Below, piece by piece: positions 30,226 through 40,174 of a stretch of DNA of 64,000 bases. The stretch is taken from assembly GCA_019748155.1 (NCBI GenBank), contig JAIEPY010000022.1, positions 16,444 through 80,443 of the forward strand, read 5' to 3'. The translations under genes were made by a program, and so were the position numbers. This stretch comes from Burkholderiales bacterium (GTDB taxonomy: Bacteria; Pseudomonadota; Gammaproteobacteria; Burkholderiales; UBA11063). The notes below the pieces were generated by a model. The model made no database searches. It was not told the DNA's origin and saw only the letters and a program-made list of their open reading frames with translations. The first letter of the stretch is position 1, and each line of letters opens with the position of its first letter.

Positions 30226-33048
30226 TCAATGAGCGGCACCCCAATTATTTGCGGCTTTAACTTCAACTTCCAGCGGAACGGCTAATTGCGTTTTTTCATT
30301 CATTAAGCGTGCTAGATTGGCCATAACAATCTCAACTTCATTATTTGGTACCTGAAAGATTAATTCATCATGTACTTGCAATATCATTTTAGTTTGTAAA
30401 TCTTCCTGAGCTAACCATTGATTAACATTGAGCATAGCGATTTTAATAATATCAGCAGCAGAGCCTTGCATCGGTGCATTGAGTGCTAAACGTTCTTCAG
30501 CCTGGCGCAGGATATTATTACCAGAATTAATGTTTGCCAGATAGATTTTACGACCATAGATGGTTTCTACATAGCCATCACGATGGGCAAATTTTTTGAT
30601 GTTTTCCATAAAGGCACTCACGCTAGGGTACTGAGCAAAGTAGTTATCAATGTATAGCTTAGCTGCAGCACGTTCAATTTTTAATTCTTTAGCCAAACCA
30701 AAAACTGATTTACCATAGATTAAACCAAAATTAATTGATTTGGCATAGCGCCGTTCATCTTTGCTAATCTCTTCAATGGGTTTATGAAAGATTTGGCTAG
30801 CTGTGGCTAAATGAATATCAGCTCCGCTATTAAACGCAGCAATCAAGTTTTTATCCTGACTGATGTGGGCTAATATTCTAAGTTCTATCTGTGAATAGTC
30901 GGCACAAATTAGCTGACAGCCATCTGGTACAATAAAACACTCACGAATTGCTTGCCCATAGTCACTCCGTACTGGAATATTTTGTAAATTGGGATCCTTG
31001 GAAGATAGTCTGCCGGAGGTTACAATAGTCTGCTCAAGTGAAGTATGAACTAATTGCTCGCTATCTGCATATTCCGGGAGTCTATCAATATAGGTATTAA
31101 GGAGTTTATTTAGATAGCGGTATTCCAGCAATTCATCCGCAATGCTAAAACCAGCAGCTGCTAAAATGGATAATGATTCTTCATCCGTAGAATAGCCACT
31201 GGTATTTTTTTTAATTCCATTGGTAGGTAGTTTTAATTGATTGAATAAAATATCCTGAAGCTGCTTAGGTGAATTGACATTAAAGACGCACTTTGCCTGC
31301 ATTTGAATTGAATCTTCCAACTTACGCAATTTATCATGCATTTCCTGTGATAAAAGCTTTAAACGAGTAATATCAATTTTCATCCCGACTTTTTCCAGCT
31401 GAAATAATAGTCCGGCAAGTGGTAATTCCACTTGTAAATAAAGCTTTTGTTCTTCTTGGCTTAAAGATAAAAGAATATTCTGGTGCACTTCCAATATGTT
31501 TTGTGAGTTAGCGGTGATAAAAGTTAGCTTTTCTTGTGCTCCGAGAGTACTAAAGTTAATTCGTTTGGCGCCTTTACCTAAAAATTCAGCATAACTTTGA
31601 CATTGAGCTTGAGGAATAATACGGTTAATGATTGAGGCTAAATCATTAGTTTGTAGTGAGTTTTGAATATAACTAGCAAGTTGCAGATCTCCAGTTACTG
31701 AATTTAGACTGATATTATATTGTGCTAAGATATAAAGTTGTTTTTTATAATCAAAACAGATTTTGGGTAATTCACTTTGCCAGTATTTAGCTAAAATTAA
31801 TAACTTTTGTTGAGTTTCGCTATCATCTGCAAAAAGTAATTCTTGAGTATTTGTATTAGACAGCTCAATTAGATAAAGGGTAGTGTTGCTGATGATTGCG
31901 ACGGCACACAGTTGTGAGCTTGTGTTGCTATTATCATCAAGATAAATATTAAACGCAGTTTCTTTAGCTTCAGCAATCAGCATGCTAATCACGCTTTGTA
32001 GTTCGGCTACGGTTTGTATCTTAGCAATATGCTTATTTTGTGGTGCAGGCGCTATGTTTTGCTGGTAATCACTGTTCGCATTACTCGAAAATAGATCGCT
32101 ATCTTCTTCTATTGAGTCGCTGGTAGTGCTTACTATGCTACTTGAGTTACTAACGAGGGAAGCAGTCGCTGGTGTAATTGTTGCAAGTTGTGCTTCTGCT
32201 TCTTTTAACCAGGTGCGGAAATTTAATTCACGGTAAACCTCAGCAAGTTTACTCCAATTCGCTGATTTTAACCGGAGATTTTCAAGTCTATTAATATCAT
32301 AACTATCAATGTTAACCTGACAGTCAATTGTAATTAGTTTTTGTGCGGTTGGTAGCCATTCAATTGCCTGACGGAAATTTTCGCCAACCACTCCGGATAG
32401 TTTCTCTTGATTGATGATTAAGTTAGCGATTGAGTCAAATTCTGTTAACCATTTTTGTGCAGTTTTAGGGCCGCATTTATGTACACCTGGCACATTATCA
32501 ACACTATCGCCAATCAGCGAGAGGTAGTCAATTATTTGATCAGGGCGCACGCCAAATTTGTCAATAACTCCATGATGATCCAAGATTTCATTAGTCATGG
32601 TATTTACCAAAATAATCTTATCATCGACAATCTGTGCAAAATCCTTATCGCCAGTTGCAATTAAAATCTGGTAACCTAATGCTGCGTATTTTTTAGCAAT
32701 AGTTGCAATTACATCATCGGCTTCGACGCCATCTTGGATAATTACCGGAATCCCCAGATCTGCGATTAATTCATGGATATATGGGAATTGAACTTTGAGC
32801 TCATCTGGCGTTTCGCGGCGGTTGGCTTTGTATTCAGGATAAATTTCGTCTCGAAAAGTTTTACCTTTGGCATCAAAAACACAGACCCAGTTGGTGGTGG
32901 TATATTTCTTCTGCATTTGTTTAAGCATGTTAACAATGCCATAAATTGCATTGGTTGGCATTCCATTCGGTGCGCTTAGGTTTTTAACGGCGTAGAATGC
33001 GCGAAAGATAAATGATGATCCGTCGATAAGTAAAATTGTCTTATTCAT
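30226..33048 (-). CDS. polA: DNA polymerase I
   Basis: A 940-residue PolA for Okazaki-fragment processing and repair. The 5'-3' exonuclease domain (residues 1 to about 290) keeps GSSFIFRAFYA and DVIATIAKKY-type motifs. A Ser-rich linker (about 300-335) follows. The middle domain has the exonuclease fold but lacks the DxE metal site (YLDDNSN where FDTET is expected), so proofreading is probably lost. The polymerase domain has DYSQIELRILAHIS (Asp717), RYAKSINFGLIYG and VHDELIFQV. It is transcribed from the same strand as, and 64 bp after, tRNA-Lys. Confidence 0.95.
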   Translation of the reverse strand: MNKTILLIDGSSFIFRAFYAVKNLSAPNGMPTNAIYGIVNMLKQMQKKYTTTNWVCVFDAKGKTFRDEIYPEYKANRRETPDELKVQFPYIHELIADLGIPVIIQDGVEADDVIATIAKKYAALGYQILIATGDKDFAQIVDDKIILVNTMTNEILDHHGVIDKFGVRPDQIIDYLSLIGDSVDNVPGVHKCGPKTAQKWLTEFDSIANLIINQEKLSGVVGENFRQAIEWLPTAQKLITIDCQVNIDSYDINRLENLRLKSANWSKLAEVYRELNFRTWLKEAEAQLATITPATASLVSNSSSIVSTTSDSIEEDSDLFSSNANSDYQQNIAPAPQNKHIAKIQTVAELQSVISMLIAEAKETAFNIYLDDNSNTSSQLCAVAIISNTTLYLIELSNTNTQELLFADDSETQQKLLILAKYWQSELPKICFDYKKQLYILAQYNISLNSVTGDLQLASYIQNSLQTNDLASIINRIIPQAQCQSYAEFLGKGAKRINFSTLGAQEKLTFITANSQNILEVHQNILLSLSQEEQKLYLQVELPLAGLLFQLEKVGMKIDITRLKLLSQEMHDKLRKLEDSIQMQAKCVFNVNSPKQLQDILFNQLKLPTNGIKKNTSGYSTDEESLSILAAAGFSIADELLEYRYLNKLLNTYIDRLPEYADSEQLVHTSLEQTIVTSGRLSSKDPNLQNIPVRSDYGQAIRECFIVPDGCQLICADYSQIELRILAHISQDKNLIAAFNSGADIHLATASQIFHKPIEEISKDERRYAKSINFGLIYGKSVFGLAKELKIERAAAKLYIDNYFAQYPSVSAFMENIKKFAHRDGYVETIYGRKIYLANINSGNNILRQAEERLALNAPMQGSAADIIKIAMLNVNQWLAQEDLQTKMILQVHDELIFQVPNNEVEIVMANLARLMNEKTQLAVPLEVEVKAANNWGAAH

Positions 33049-33111
33049 GTTTGGGTGTTTCTTTATTAGATTCGAAGCTGATCTTATTTTATTTGGGTTT
33101 TATTTGATGTA

Positions 33112-33187
33112 TGGTGGGGCGTGTCGGATTCGAACCGACGACCAACGGATTAAGAGTCCGCTGCTCTACCAACTGAGCTAACACCCC
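33112..33187 (-). tRNA. tRNA-Lys (anticodon CUU)
   Basis: The minus strand folds into a complete cloverleaf: acceptor GGGGTGT / ACGCCCC, D-arm GCTC...GAGC, anticodon stem GCGGA / TCCGT with loop CTCTTAA (anticodon CTT), and T-arm GTCGG TTCGAAT CCGAC. The CCA end is encoded. It reads AAG codons. Confidence 0.97.
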
Positions 33188-33198
33188 ATAGAGACGTA

Positions 33199-33207
33199 AT
33201 TTTAGCA
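33199..33207 (-). promoter_or_regulatory. Extended -10 promoter for tRNA-Lys
   Basis: On the minus strand TGCTAAAAT ends 11 bp before the mature tRNA 5' end. This spacing puts the transcription start a few bases upstream of the tRNA and supports the motif as a real promoter. polA may be cotranscribed. Confidence 0.65.
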
Positions 33208-33409
33208 TGTGAGTAAATTTATGTGCGACTTTAATCTGCACCATAGCACTAAAATGGGACAAATTGAAAGTACTCTTTATTAAAAACCATCTCTAAAGTC
33301 TAATTTAAACAAGCAGCCCCATGATTATCTTTTCTTAGAGTTTCGAGCCTGTCCGAGTATAGTATAATTATGCGTTATTCTTTTTATAAAAAAATTGAGG
33401 TTTTAACTT

Positions 33410-36400
33410 ATGGCACAAAATGAATTGATTTCTGCATATCAGAATTTAGATCCATTACGTAAACGAATTTTACAGGTGGTTGCATTAGCTTATCGTGTAC
33501 CAACTGAACGTTATTATTATGGTTTTGATATAGTAAATTCTCATGGTCTATTTCTAAAATCATTATTAACACAATTGTCAGTCGATAACAAAGGTAAAGT
33601 CGTTACTGAAAAAGAGTATAAGCTATTAATAAATAGCTTGATAAAAGAGAAATTTTTATTAAACCGTCATGGTGATTGTGAGATTAATTTTGTGTTTTAT
33701 TTGTGTAAAGAAGCTCTAAGTCCTGAAAATATTAAACAGTCGCTTCCTTTGATTAGCGAGAATATGAGTTTCAACTCAAAAGTTAAATTTAATAGTTGGC
33801 ATAAATTTAATCTCTACGATGAAACCACAGTCTCACATGATGATATGCGACTCTTGAACATTGCAATTCATACCAATGATGTGAAAATTTTTGAAGCGAC
33901 TTGGAATGAAATGCAACAGCTTCAGGTTTTAACTATGTTTCGTCATTTATTTTATCGGGTTACGCTAGATGATGAATGGGTAAAATCACGTTTGGCGATT
34001 TATCAACAGATTTTGTGCGTGGTTAAATTAACTAGCGACGTTGGTTATGCTGCAGATCAGGTAAAAGATTATGATTGTTGGGTTAAATTATTTTTAACAC
34101 TACCACAGCCCAAAGAGCGCAAAAACTTTCCACTATTAAGTGCGCAATTAAATCAACTAAATATTCATTATGCGAATTATTCAATTATCGTGGGGCAAGA
34201 GACTAGCAATCAATGGGCAAAAAATTTTAGTGCTGCTCGTGAGTCATTAATCTTGGGTGAAGCTATTGATGCAGTTAAGAAATTTGAGTTATCAATTCGT
34301 GAATTTAGTACATTCGCGCCGCGTGATCATTGGTTTTGGCTAAGCGATGCGAGCATTTTATATATGATTGGCTTAATTCGTAGTGGCAAGGTAAGTAAAA
34401 TTGCGTCAACAATTGTTAACCGTCTGGATAAGCAACCACATTTGCAGGTGCTTACTATCATATTTGCGGGGATAAATTCGCTGGTTAATAATGATCTGGA
34501 AGCTGCCAAACATTATATTGCAATAGCTCGACCATTTTTTCTAAATTTGGCAAGTACTAACTTACGTAATATTACCGAATACGCACTTTACAGTTGGCTA
34601 TGTTTATTAGTGACGCCAGCGGAGCTTAAATGGGATACAGTTAAACATTATTTCAAAATATGTCAGGAGCAAAATTCCCCATTAGCTAAAACTATCTATA
34701 GCGAACTAATTTTAAATCATGAGCCTGATAACACGGCTGCGCAAGAAGCATTAAAACACTCTCCATATAATGGTTTGAATTTATTAGAACTAGTTTCGAT
34801 AAAAAAAGAATGGGAATATACGGTTGATAAATTAGCTGCATTACTTGCAACTAATGACGATGCTAAGGCTAAGAAGATTGCAGGCGCGGATAAGCGGTTA
34901 ATTTGGCTGTTAGATCCACTCAAAAGTGAGGTTGTGGTATTAGAACAGCAAGCCAAAAAAAATGGTGGCTGGACTGGTGGAAAAAATGTTACTACTACAC
35001 GCCTAGCCAAGCGAACCGATCTTGAGTATATTACACCGCAAGATAATGCGGGGATTTTTGCGCTCGAGCCAGACCCGTACCGTAAGAATAGTTATATTTG
35101 GAACTACTCACGCCTATTACTAAATTTGGTGGGGCATCCTAATTTGTTTGACTATAATAATCATGAGCTTCAGCTTGAGTTAATCAAAGATAATCCGGAA
35201 TTGATTGTTAAATCAACTAAAGATGGATTTAAATTACAGCTTTCACATATTGCTAAACAAAGTGGGATTGGCATTGAAAAAATTAGCGCGAGTAAATATA
35301 AATTGATTGAGTTTGATGAGCAAATGGTTAATCTTGGGCAATTGATCAATAAAGGGGTTACACTTCCAGTGGTAGCCAAAGATCGTTTATTGGATATTGT
35401 GTGTAAAACGAACCCAAATCTAAAAATTAATGCGGATATTGTCGATGAAAATTTACCGACGGCTGATGCTAATAGTACGCTGCATGTCCAATTAACTCCG
35501 AGTGGGGAAGGGTTGTTACTTAATGTGTTTATGCGTCCGTTTGGAACTAAAGGTGGCTATTATTTACCAGCGCAAGGTTTGAGCGCGCAAGTAACGCAGG
35601 ATAATAATGGTAAGCCAGTTAAATTAGTGCGTAAATTTAAGCTAGAAACTAGCCAATATAATGAGCTAGTTGATGGTTGCCCAATTCTAAATTTAGCTCA
35701 GCTAAGTAATTATGAATGGGACTTTGATGACCTTGAGCAAGCTTTACAGCTATTATCTGAGCTTCATACATATAAACAACAGGGGCATGCACTAAATATC
35801 GAGTGGCCAAAAGGTGAATCACTGAAATTCAAGGGAAATTTATCTACTCAAGGTTTGAAAATCAAGATTAAGAGTCAGCAACAATGGTTTGAATATGATG
35901 GCGAAATTGAGATTAATGACAATGAGGTGCTAAATTTAAAAACATTATTAAGCTTACTGGATGGAGACAATGGTAGTCGTTTTGTTAAGTTAGAAGATGG
36001 GCAATTCGTGGCGCTTACTGAGAGTTTTAGACTGCAATTAGCAGAATTAAAAACGATTAGTGAGGGTGATAAAGTCTTTAACTTAGGTAGCGGAGTTTTG
36101 GATGATTTGGCGAGTGAGGCAAATGAGGCTAAAGTTGATAAAAAGTGGCAAGAGCATATTAAAAATGTTCGGGCAAGAAGCCAGTTTACGCCAGTTCTTC
36201 CAACTACTTTGCAAGCTGAACTTCGCGATTATCAATTAGAAGGATTTAATTATTTATCGCGCTTGACTAACTGGAATATTGGTGCTTGTTTAGCCGATGA
36301 TATGGGATTGGGTAAGACGGTGCAGGCAATTGCCTTATTGTTGGAACAAGCAGAATATGGTCCAAGTTTGGTAATTGCGCCAACTTCAGTGTGTTTTAAT

Positions 36401-37588
36401 TGGGTGGATGAGCTGAATAAATTTGCTCCAAGTCTAAATGTTTCACTACTTCATAATGAGAATCAACGCGAACAATCAATTGCTGGGGTCACTGCTGGTG
36501 ATGTGCTGGTCTGTAGCTATAATCTTTTACAATATGAAAGTACACCCCTGCAATCCCAAGAGTGGAATTTATTGGTTCTTGATGAAGCCCAAAATATTAA
36601 AAATCACACCACCAAGCGTTTTAAAGCAGCCTGTGAACTAAATGCCAAACGCCGAATTGCTCTATCTGGTACGCCGATTGAAAATCATCTGGGTGAATTG
36701 TGGAGTTTATTTAGATTTTTAAATCCGGGCCTATTAGGTAGTTTAGATAAATTTCAGAAGAAGTTTATTACCCCAATTAGTAATAAAAATAAGATTGCCA
36801 AACAAACGCTAAAAAATTTGATTCAACCGTATGTGTTACGCCGGACGAAAACTCAAGTATTGAGTGAGTTACCACCAAAAATTGAACAGTCGATTTATGT
36901 TGAGCCAAGCAATGAAGAAATGGCATTTTATGAAGTGGTAAGGCAAAGAGCATTGGCTAATATTGCCAACTTAAATGCCGATGAAAATAAACGCTTCAGT
37001 ATTTTGGCAGAGATTACCCGCTTACGTCAGGCTTGCTGCCACTCATCACTGGTTGATGAAAATATAAAATTAGAAAATAGTAAACTCACCGCCTTTTTAG
37101 AATTAGTGCAGGAATTAATCGAAAATAAACATAAGGTCTTGGTATTTAGTCAATATGTGCGTTATCTAGAAATCGTCCAGCAAACGCTACGTGATAATAA
37201 GATTGACTATCAGTATATTGATGGTTCAACAGCGATTAATCAACGTAAAACTGCCGTGGCAGAATTCCAAAGCGGTAAAGGTGGCGATGTCTTTTTAATT
37301 AGTCTTAAAGCTGGTGGTACCGGGCTTAATCTTACTGCGGCGGACTATGTGATTATCCTTGATCCATGGTGGAATCCGGCGGTTGAGGATCAGGCGGCTG
37401 ATCGGGCGCACCGGATGGGGCAACAACGTCCGGTTACCGTTTATCGCTTGATTATGAAAAATTCAATTGAAGAAAAAATTATTCATATGCATAAAGATAA
37501 GCGTGATTTGGCTGGTGATTTATTATCTGGTCAGGATGTGGCTGGAAAATTAAGCGAAGATGATTTAATTAATCTGATGAAACTCTAG
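33410..37588 (+). CDS. Large SNF2/RapA-type DEAD-box helicase
   Basis: A 1392-residue SF2 ATPase. The N-terminal 900 or so residues are the poorly conserved helical and SNF2-associated region seen in bacterial SNF2 proteins. The motor follows: motif I ADDMGLGKTVQAIALL, motif II LVLDEAQNIKN, motif III LSGTPIENHLGELWSLF, motif V SLKAGGTGLNL and motif VI DQAADRAHRMGQ. It should translocate on double-stranded DNA and displace proteins such as RNA polymerase; the target is unknown. A promoter TAGTATAAT (33360-33368) lies 41 bp upstream. It borders the accessory island. Confidence 0.9.
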   Translation: MAQNELISAYQNLDPLRKRILQVVALAYRVPTERYYYGFDIVNSHGLFLKSLLTQLSVDNKGKVVTEKEYKLLINSLIKEKFLLNRHGDCEINFVFYLCKEALSPENIKQSLPLISENMSFNSKVKFNSWHKFNLYDETTVSHDDMRLLNIAIHTNDVKIFEATWNEMQQLQVLTMFRHLFYRVTLDDEWVKSRLAIYQQILCVVKLTSDVGYAADQVKDYDCWVKLFLTLPQPKERKNFPLLSAQLNQLNIHYANYSIIVGQETSNQWAKNFSAARESLILGEAIDAVKKFELSIREFSTFAPRDHWFWLSDASILYMIGLIRSGKVSKIASTIVNRLDKQPHLQVLTIIFAGINSLVNNDLEAAKHYIAIARPFFLNLASTNLRNITEYALYSWLCLLVTPAELKWDTVKHYFKICQEQNSPLAKTIYSELILNHEPDNTAAQEALKHSPYNGLNLLELVSIKKEWEYTVDKLAALLATNDDAKAKKIAGADKRLIWLLDPLKSEVVVLEQQAKKNGGWTGGKNVTTTRLAKRTDLEYITPQDNAGIFALEPDPYRKNSYIWNYSRLLLNLVGHPNLFDYNNHELQLELIKDNPELIVKSTKDGFKLQLSHIAKQSGIGIEKISASKYKLIEFDEQMVNLGQLINKGVTLPVVAKDRLLDIVCKTNPNLKINADIVDENLPTADANSTLHVQLTPSGEGLLLNVFMRPFGTKGGYYLPAQGLSAQVTQDNNGKPVKLVRKFKLETSQYNELVDGCPILNLAQLSNYEWDFDDLEQALQLLSELHTYKQQGHALNIEWPKGESLKFKGNLSTQGLKIKIKSQQQWFEYDGEIEINDNEVLNLKTLLSLLDGDNGSRFVKLEDGQFVALTESFRLQLAELKTISEGDKVFNLGSGVLDDLASEANEAKVDKKWQEHIKNVRARSQFTPVLPTTLQAELRDYQLEGFNYLSRLTNWNIGACLADDMGLGKTVQAIALLLEQAEYGPSLVIAPTSVCFNWVDELNKFAPSLNVSLLHNENQREQSIAGVTAGDVLVCSYNLLQYESTPLQSQEWNLLVLDEAQNIKNHTTKRFKAACELNAKRRIALSGTPIENHLGELWSLFRFLNPGLLGSLDKFQKKFITPISNKNKIAKQTLKNLIQPYVLRRTKTQVLSELPPKIEQSIYVEPSNEEMAFYEVVRQRALANIANLNADENKRFSILAEITRLRQACCHSSLVDENIKLENSKLTAFLELVQELIENKHKVLVFSQYVRYLEIVQQTLRDNKIDYQYIDGSTAINQRKTAVAEFQSGKGGDVFLISLKAGGTGLNLTAADYVIILDPWWNPAVEDQAADRAHRMGQQRPVTVYRLIMKNSIEEKIIHMHKDKRDLAGDLLSGQDVAGKLSEDDLINLMKL

Positions 37589-37676
37589 GGAGCTAAGATG
37601 TATTTATTTTGTTTTGCAAAAAGAAGATGAATAGATTAAAAATTAATTGCTTATGATATTGTGAGGTTCGTTGGAT

Positions 37677-39086
37677 ATGAGTTTAATTGAGCAAATTGCA
37701 CTAGGTGAAAGTAAGACCTTGGAATTAAAACAGGAGTTACCAAGTTCAGAACAAATTGCGAGAACTATACTTGCCTTTGCGAATACCAGTGGTGGTAAGC
37801 TGGTGATCGGTGTTGATGATCAGCGGCAAATTATTGGTATTGCCACCGATGATATTTTTGCGTTGCAAGATAAAATTACTTCTATGATTTTTGATGGCTG
37901 TCATCCAAATATTTTACCTGAAATTTATACAATTAATCATGAAGATAGGTTATTGCTGGTTATCGAAGCATTTCGTGGTAATTTGTTACCCTATTATCTT
38001 AAAAAAGATGGTAAAAATAATGGTACTTATATACGGATTGGCGCAACGAATCGCAGAGCGAGCTTAGAAAATATTATTGATCTAGAGCGGCAACGGCTTA
38101 ATTTAGCTTATGATGAAGAAATTAATTACGATGTGGAATTTTCAAGTTTGGATTTAGCGCCACTGGCGAAAGTATTTAAAGAGCAGGATAAGAGCCTAGA
38201 TGAGCAAAAATTGTTTAGCTTAAAGTTGGCAAAAGAGGAAAATAATGTATTGTATCCAACAAATGCGCTTTTAATCCTGCTCGGTAAATTCGAGCATTGT
38301 CAAGTCAAATGTGCCCGCTTTAAGGGTACGACGATGGATGTATTCATCGATAAAAAAGAATATAGTGGTGATATGTTTTCTATTTTGGAGTATACACAAA
38401 ATTTTATTTTAAATCATATTAATTTGCGCGGTGAAATAAGCAGTCTGTATCGTAAAGATACTTATGAAATACCACCTGTTGCACTACGCGAAGCATTGAT
38501 TAACGCGCTGATACACCGTGATTATACCAATGGTGGGCGTGATATTAAAGTTGGTGTTTATGATGATATTGTGAATATTGTGACACCGGGTGGTTTTCCA
38601 AATACGATTACGGCTAGTGATATTGAAGCTGGACGCAGCGAAGCACGCAACAAGGTAGTTGCCAATGTTTTTAAAACCTTGGGCTTGATTGAGCAATGGG
38701 GGAGCGGAATTAAACGGATTAAATCCAGTTGCTTGGAGCATGGTTTATTTATACCACAAATAGTTGAGAGTGGGGATTTTGTTGATGTTGAAATCTATCG
38801 TCCATTAAACCCGATACTATCCGATACTAAGAAAGTATCGGATAGTATCGGGTTTAATGGTATAGTATCGGAAGCCGATAATCACAACGAACAAGAGCAG
38901 TTAATTATTAACTATTTGCGTAGTAATAACCGAATTACATCAAAGGGTGTAGAATCTATTTTGCTGGTTAAAGAGGCTAGAGCAAGAAGATTGCTAATGA
39001 CTATGGTTTCGCAAAAAATTATCTCACGTAAAGGTAGCGGGCCCAAGACCTATTATGTTTTATATGAGGTTAGCAATGCCAGCTAA
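37677..39086 (+). CDS. AlbA_2/Schlafen-like ATP-binding regulator (copy 1)
   Basis: Protein of 469 residues from the ATG at 37677 (a TTG two codons earlier is also possible). The N-terminal AlbA_2 domain is seen in ESKTLELKQELPSSEQIART and GGKLVIGVDDQRQIIGI. A GHKL-like ATP-binding part has ALREALINALIHRDYT, VTPGGFPN and EQWGSGIKRI. A winged-helix C-terminus (NNRITSKGVESILLVKEARARRLL) follows a linker. The linker DNA contains a perfect 27-bp inverted repeat. Such proteins are annotated as transcriptional regulators and are frequent in defence islands; the exact role is unknown. Confidence 0.82.
   Translation: MSLIEQIALGESKTLELKQELPSSEQIARTILAFANTSGGKLVIGVDDQRQIIGIATDDIFALQDKITSMIFDGCHPNILPEIYTINHEDRLLLVIEAFRGNLLPYYLKKDGKNNGTYIRIGATNRRASLENIIDLERQRLNLAYDEEINYDVEFSSLDLAPLAKVFKEQDKSLDEQKLFSLKLAKEENNVLYPTNALLILLGKFEHCQVKCARFKGTTMDVFIDKKEYSGDMFSILEYTQNFILNHINLRGEISSLYRKDTYEIPPVALREALINALIHRDYTNGGRDIKVGVYDDIVNIVTPGGFPNTITASDIEAGRSEARNKVVANVFKTLGLIEQWGSGIKRIKSSCLEHGLFIPQIVESGDFVDVEIYRPLNPILSDTKKVSDSIGFNGIVSEADNHNEQEQLIINYLRSNNRITSKGVESILLVKEARARRLLMTMVSQKIISRKGSGPKTYYVLYEVSNAS
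38802..38860 (+). repeat. Perfect 27-bp inverted repeat inside the AlbA_2 gene
   Basis: The left arm 38802-38828 and right arm 38834-38860 are exact reverse complements with the 5-base loop AAGAA. The core motif AGTATCGG occurs twice in each arm and once more just downstream (38863-38871). It encodes the linker LNPILSDTKKVSDSIGFNG between the ATP-binding and winged-helix domains. In mRNA it would form a very stable hairpin. Confidence 0.9.
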
Positions 39087-39175
39087 TCATAAAATAAACC
39101 TAGTGGAATTTAGACAGGCTTTTATGCTAATATACTAAGTTGATTGATAAATAATTATTGTTTTAGGAGCAAGTT

Positions 39176-40156
39176 ATGAATGATAAATCTCAAATTTCAT
39201 TAAAAAATACTAAAGAACAAATACTAGCTGCATATAATGAAGCTTTGGAATTGGTAAAGAAAAAAAGTCAGGAAACACCTGCACAGCTACAAACTAAGCA
39301 GGAAAAACAAAAGCAGGTTGATGAGGTAAAATCAACTGGTTATGAACAAATCGTTAATCAGCTAGGCGAATTAAAAGCTAGCTGCACCAATTCGATTGAC
39401 GAATTTATGCAAACTATCGGTCGTGAGTTTGAGCGGTTTAACAAATTGGAAGCTGCGATTAATTTGGAGCAACAACATTTAGATTCCTTATATAGTATAA
39501 AAACAGAGTCCGATACCTTGTCTGCGATAATGCTTGCCCATCAAAAAGAAAAAGATGATTTTAAATCAAAAATGTTAGATGATGAGATTGCTGGGCGCAA
39601 TAAACTCAGTCAATTAGAAAATGACTACAAAGAGCATAAAGCGGAATTGGATAAACAGCGCAAGCGTGAAGAGGAGGAGTATACCTATAATTTAAATCAA
39701 ACACGTAAAATAGATAAAGATAAATACGAGCAGCAAAAACAAATTGCACTGCAAGAGATTACGCTTAAAAAGCAGGAGCTTGATACTCGGGAAAAAGAAC
39801 TAGCTACTAAAGAGCAAGAGTTTATCTCATTGCAACAGCGTGTAACTAATTTAGAGCAAGAAATTAATGTTAGAGTTGCGGAAGCTGAAGCAGTCACAAC
39901 TAAAACGCTGCAAACTGAGTTTAAATATACACAAGCACTGACTGAAGAGCAAAATAAACGTAATGTAGAATTATTACAGCAGAAAATTGAGCTCTTAGAG
40001 CAAAAAAATACCGAGCAAGCCAAGGTAGTTGAGGCTCTAAATAACAAGTTGCAACAGGCACAAGAACAGACCCAAAGCATAGCCCATAAAGCATTGGAAA
40101 CCGCTGCGCAACGTTCAATCTACATTAGCCCCAATGAAATTAGTAATAAGGCATAA
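39176..40156 (+). CDS. Coiled-coil protein of unknown function
   Basis: A 326-residue soluble protein, nearly all alpha-helical and rich in Glu, Gln and Lys. It has a continuous predicted coiled coil from about residue 100 to 310 (heptads such as ELDTREKELATKEQEF and QQKIELLEQKNTEQAK). There is no signal peptide or enzymatic motif. TTTTAGGAGCAAGTT gives a good ribosome binding site. An extended -10-like TGCTAATAT lies at 39125-39133. The antisense Cys-rich ORF is its shadow. It lies just upstream of the methyltransferase, but a structured repeat and a separate promoter come between them. Confidence 0.7.
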   Translation: MNDKSQISLKNTKEQILAAYNEALELVKKKSQETPAQLQTKQEKQKQVDEVKSTGYEQIVNQLGELKASCTNSIDEFMQTIGREFERFNKLEAAINLEQQHLDSLYSIKTESDTLSAIMLAHQKEKDDFKSKMLDDEIAGRNKLSQLENDYKEHKAELDKQRKREEEEYTYNLNQTRKIDKDKYEQQKQIALQEITLKKQELDTREKELATKEQEFISLQQRVTNLEQEINVRVAEAEAVTTKTLQTEFKYTQALTEEQNKRNVELLQQKIELLEQKNTEQAKVVEALNNKLQQAQEQTQSIAHKALETAAQRSIYISPNEISNKA

Positions 40157-40174
40157 GTGTAACTAATTTATATT

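Noticed and set aside
33112-33187. tRNA-Lys with anticodon UUU
   Set aside because: The seven-base loop is CTCTTAA, which places CTT, not TTT, at positions 34-36.
33410-37588. Considered as recC because of its size and its position on the recB side of the window
   Set aside because: It has complete SNF2 helicase motifs and no RecC features.
39697-40080. 127-residue Cys-rich ORF on the minus strand
   Set aside because: It is the antisense shadow of the Glu/Gln-rich coiled-coil gene; its cysteine content is an artefact of codons for Gln/Ala read backwards.
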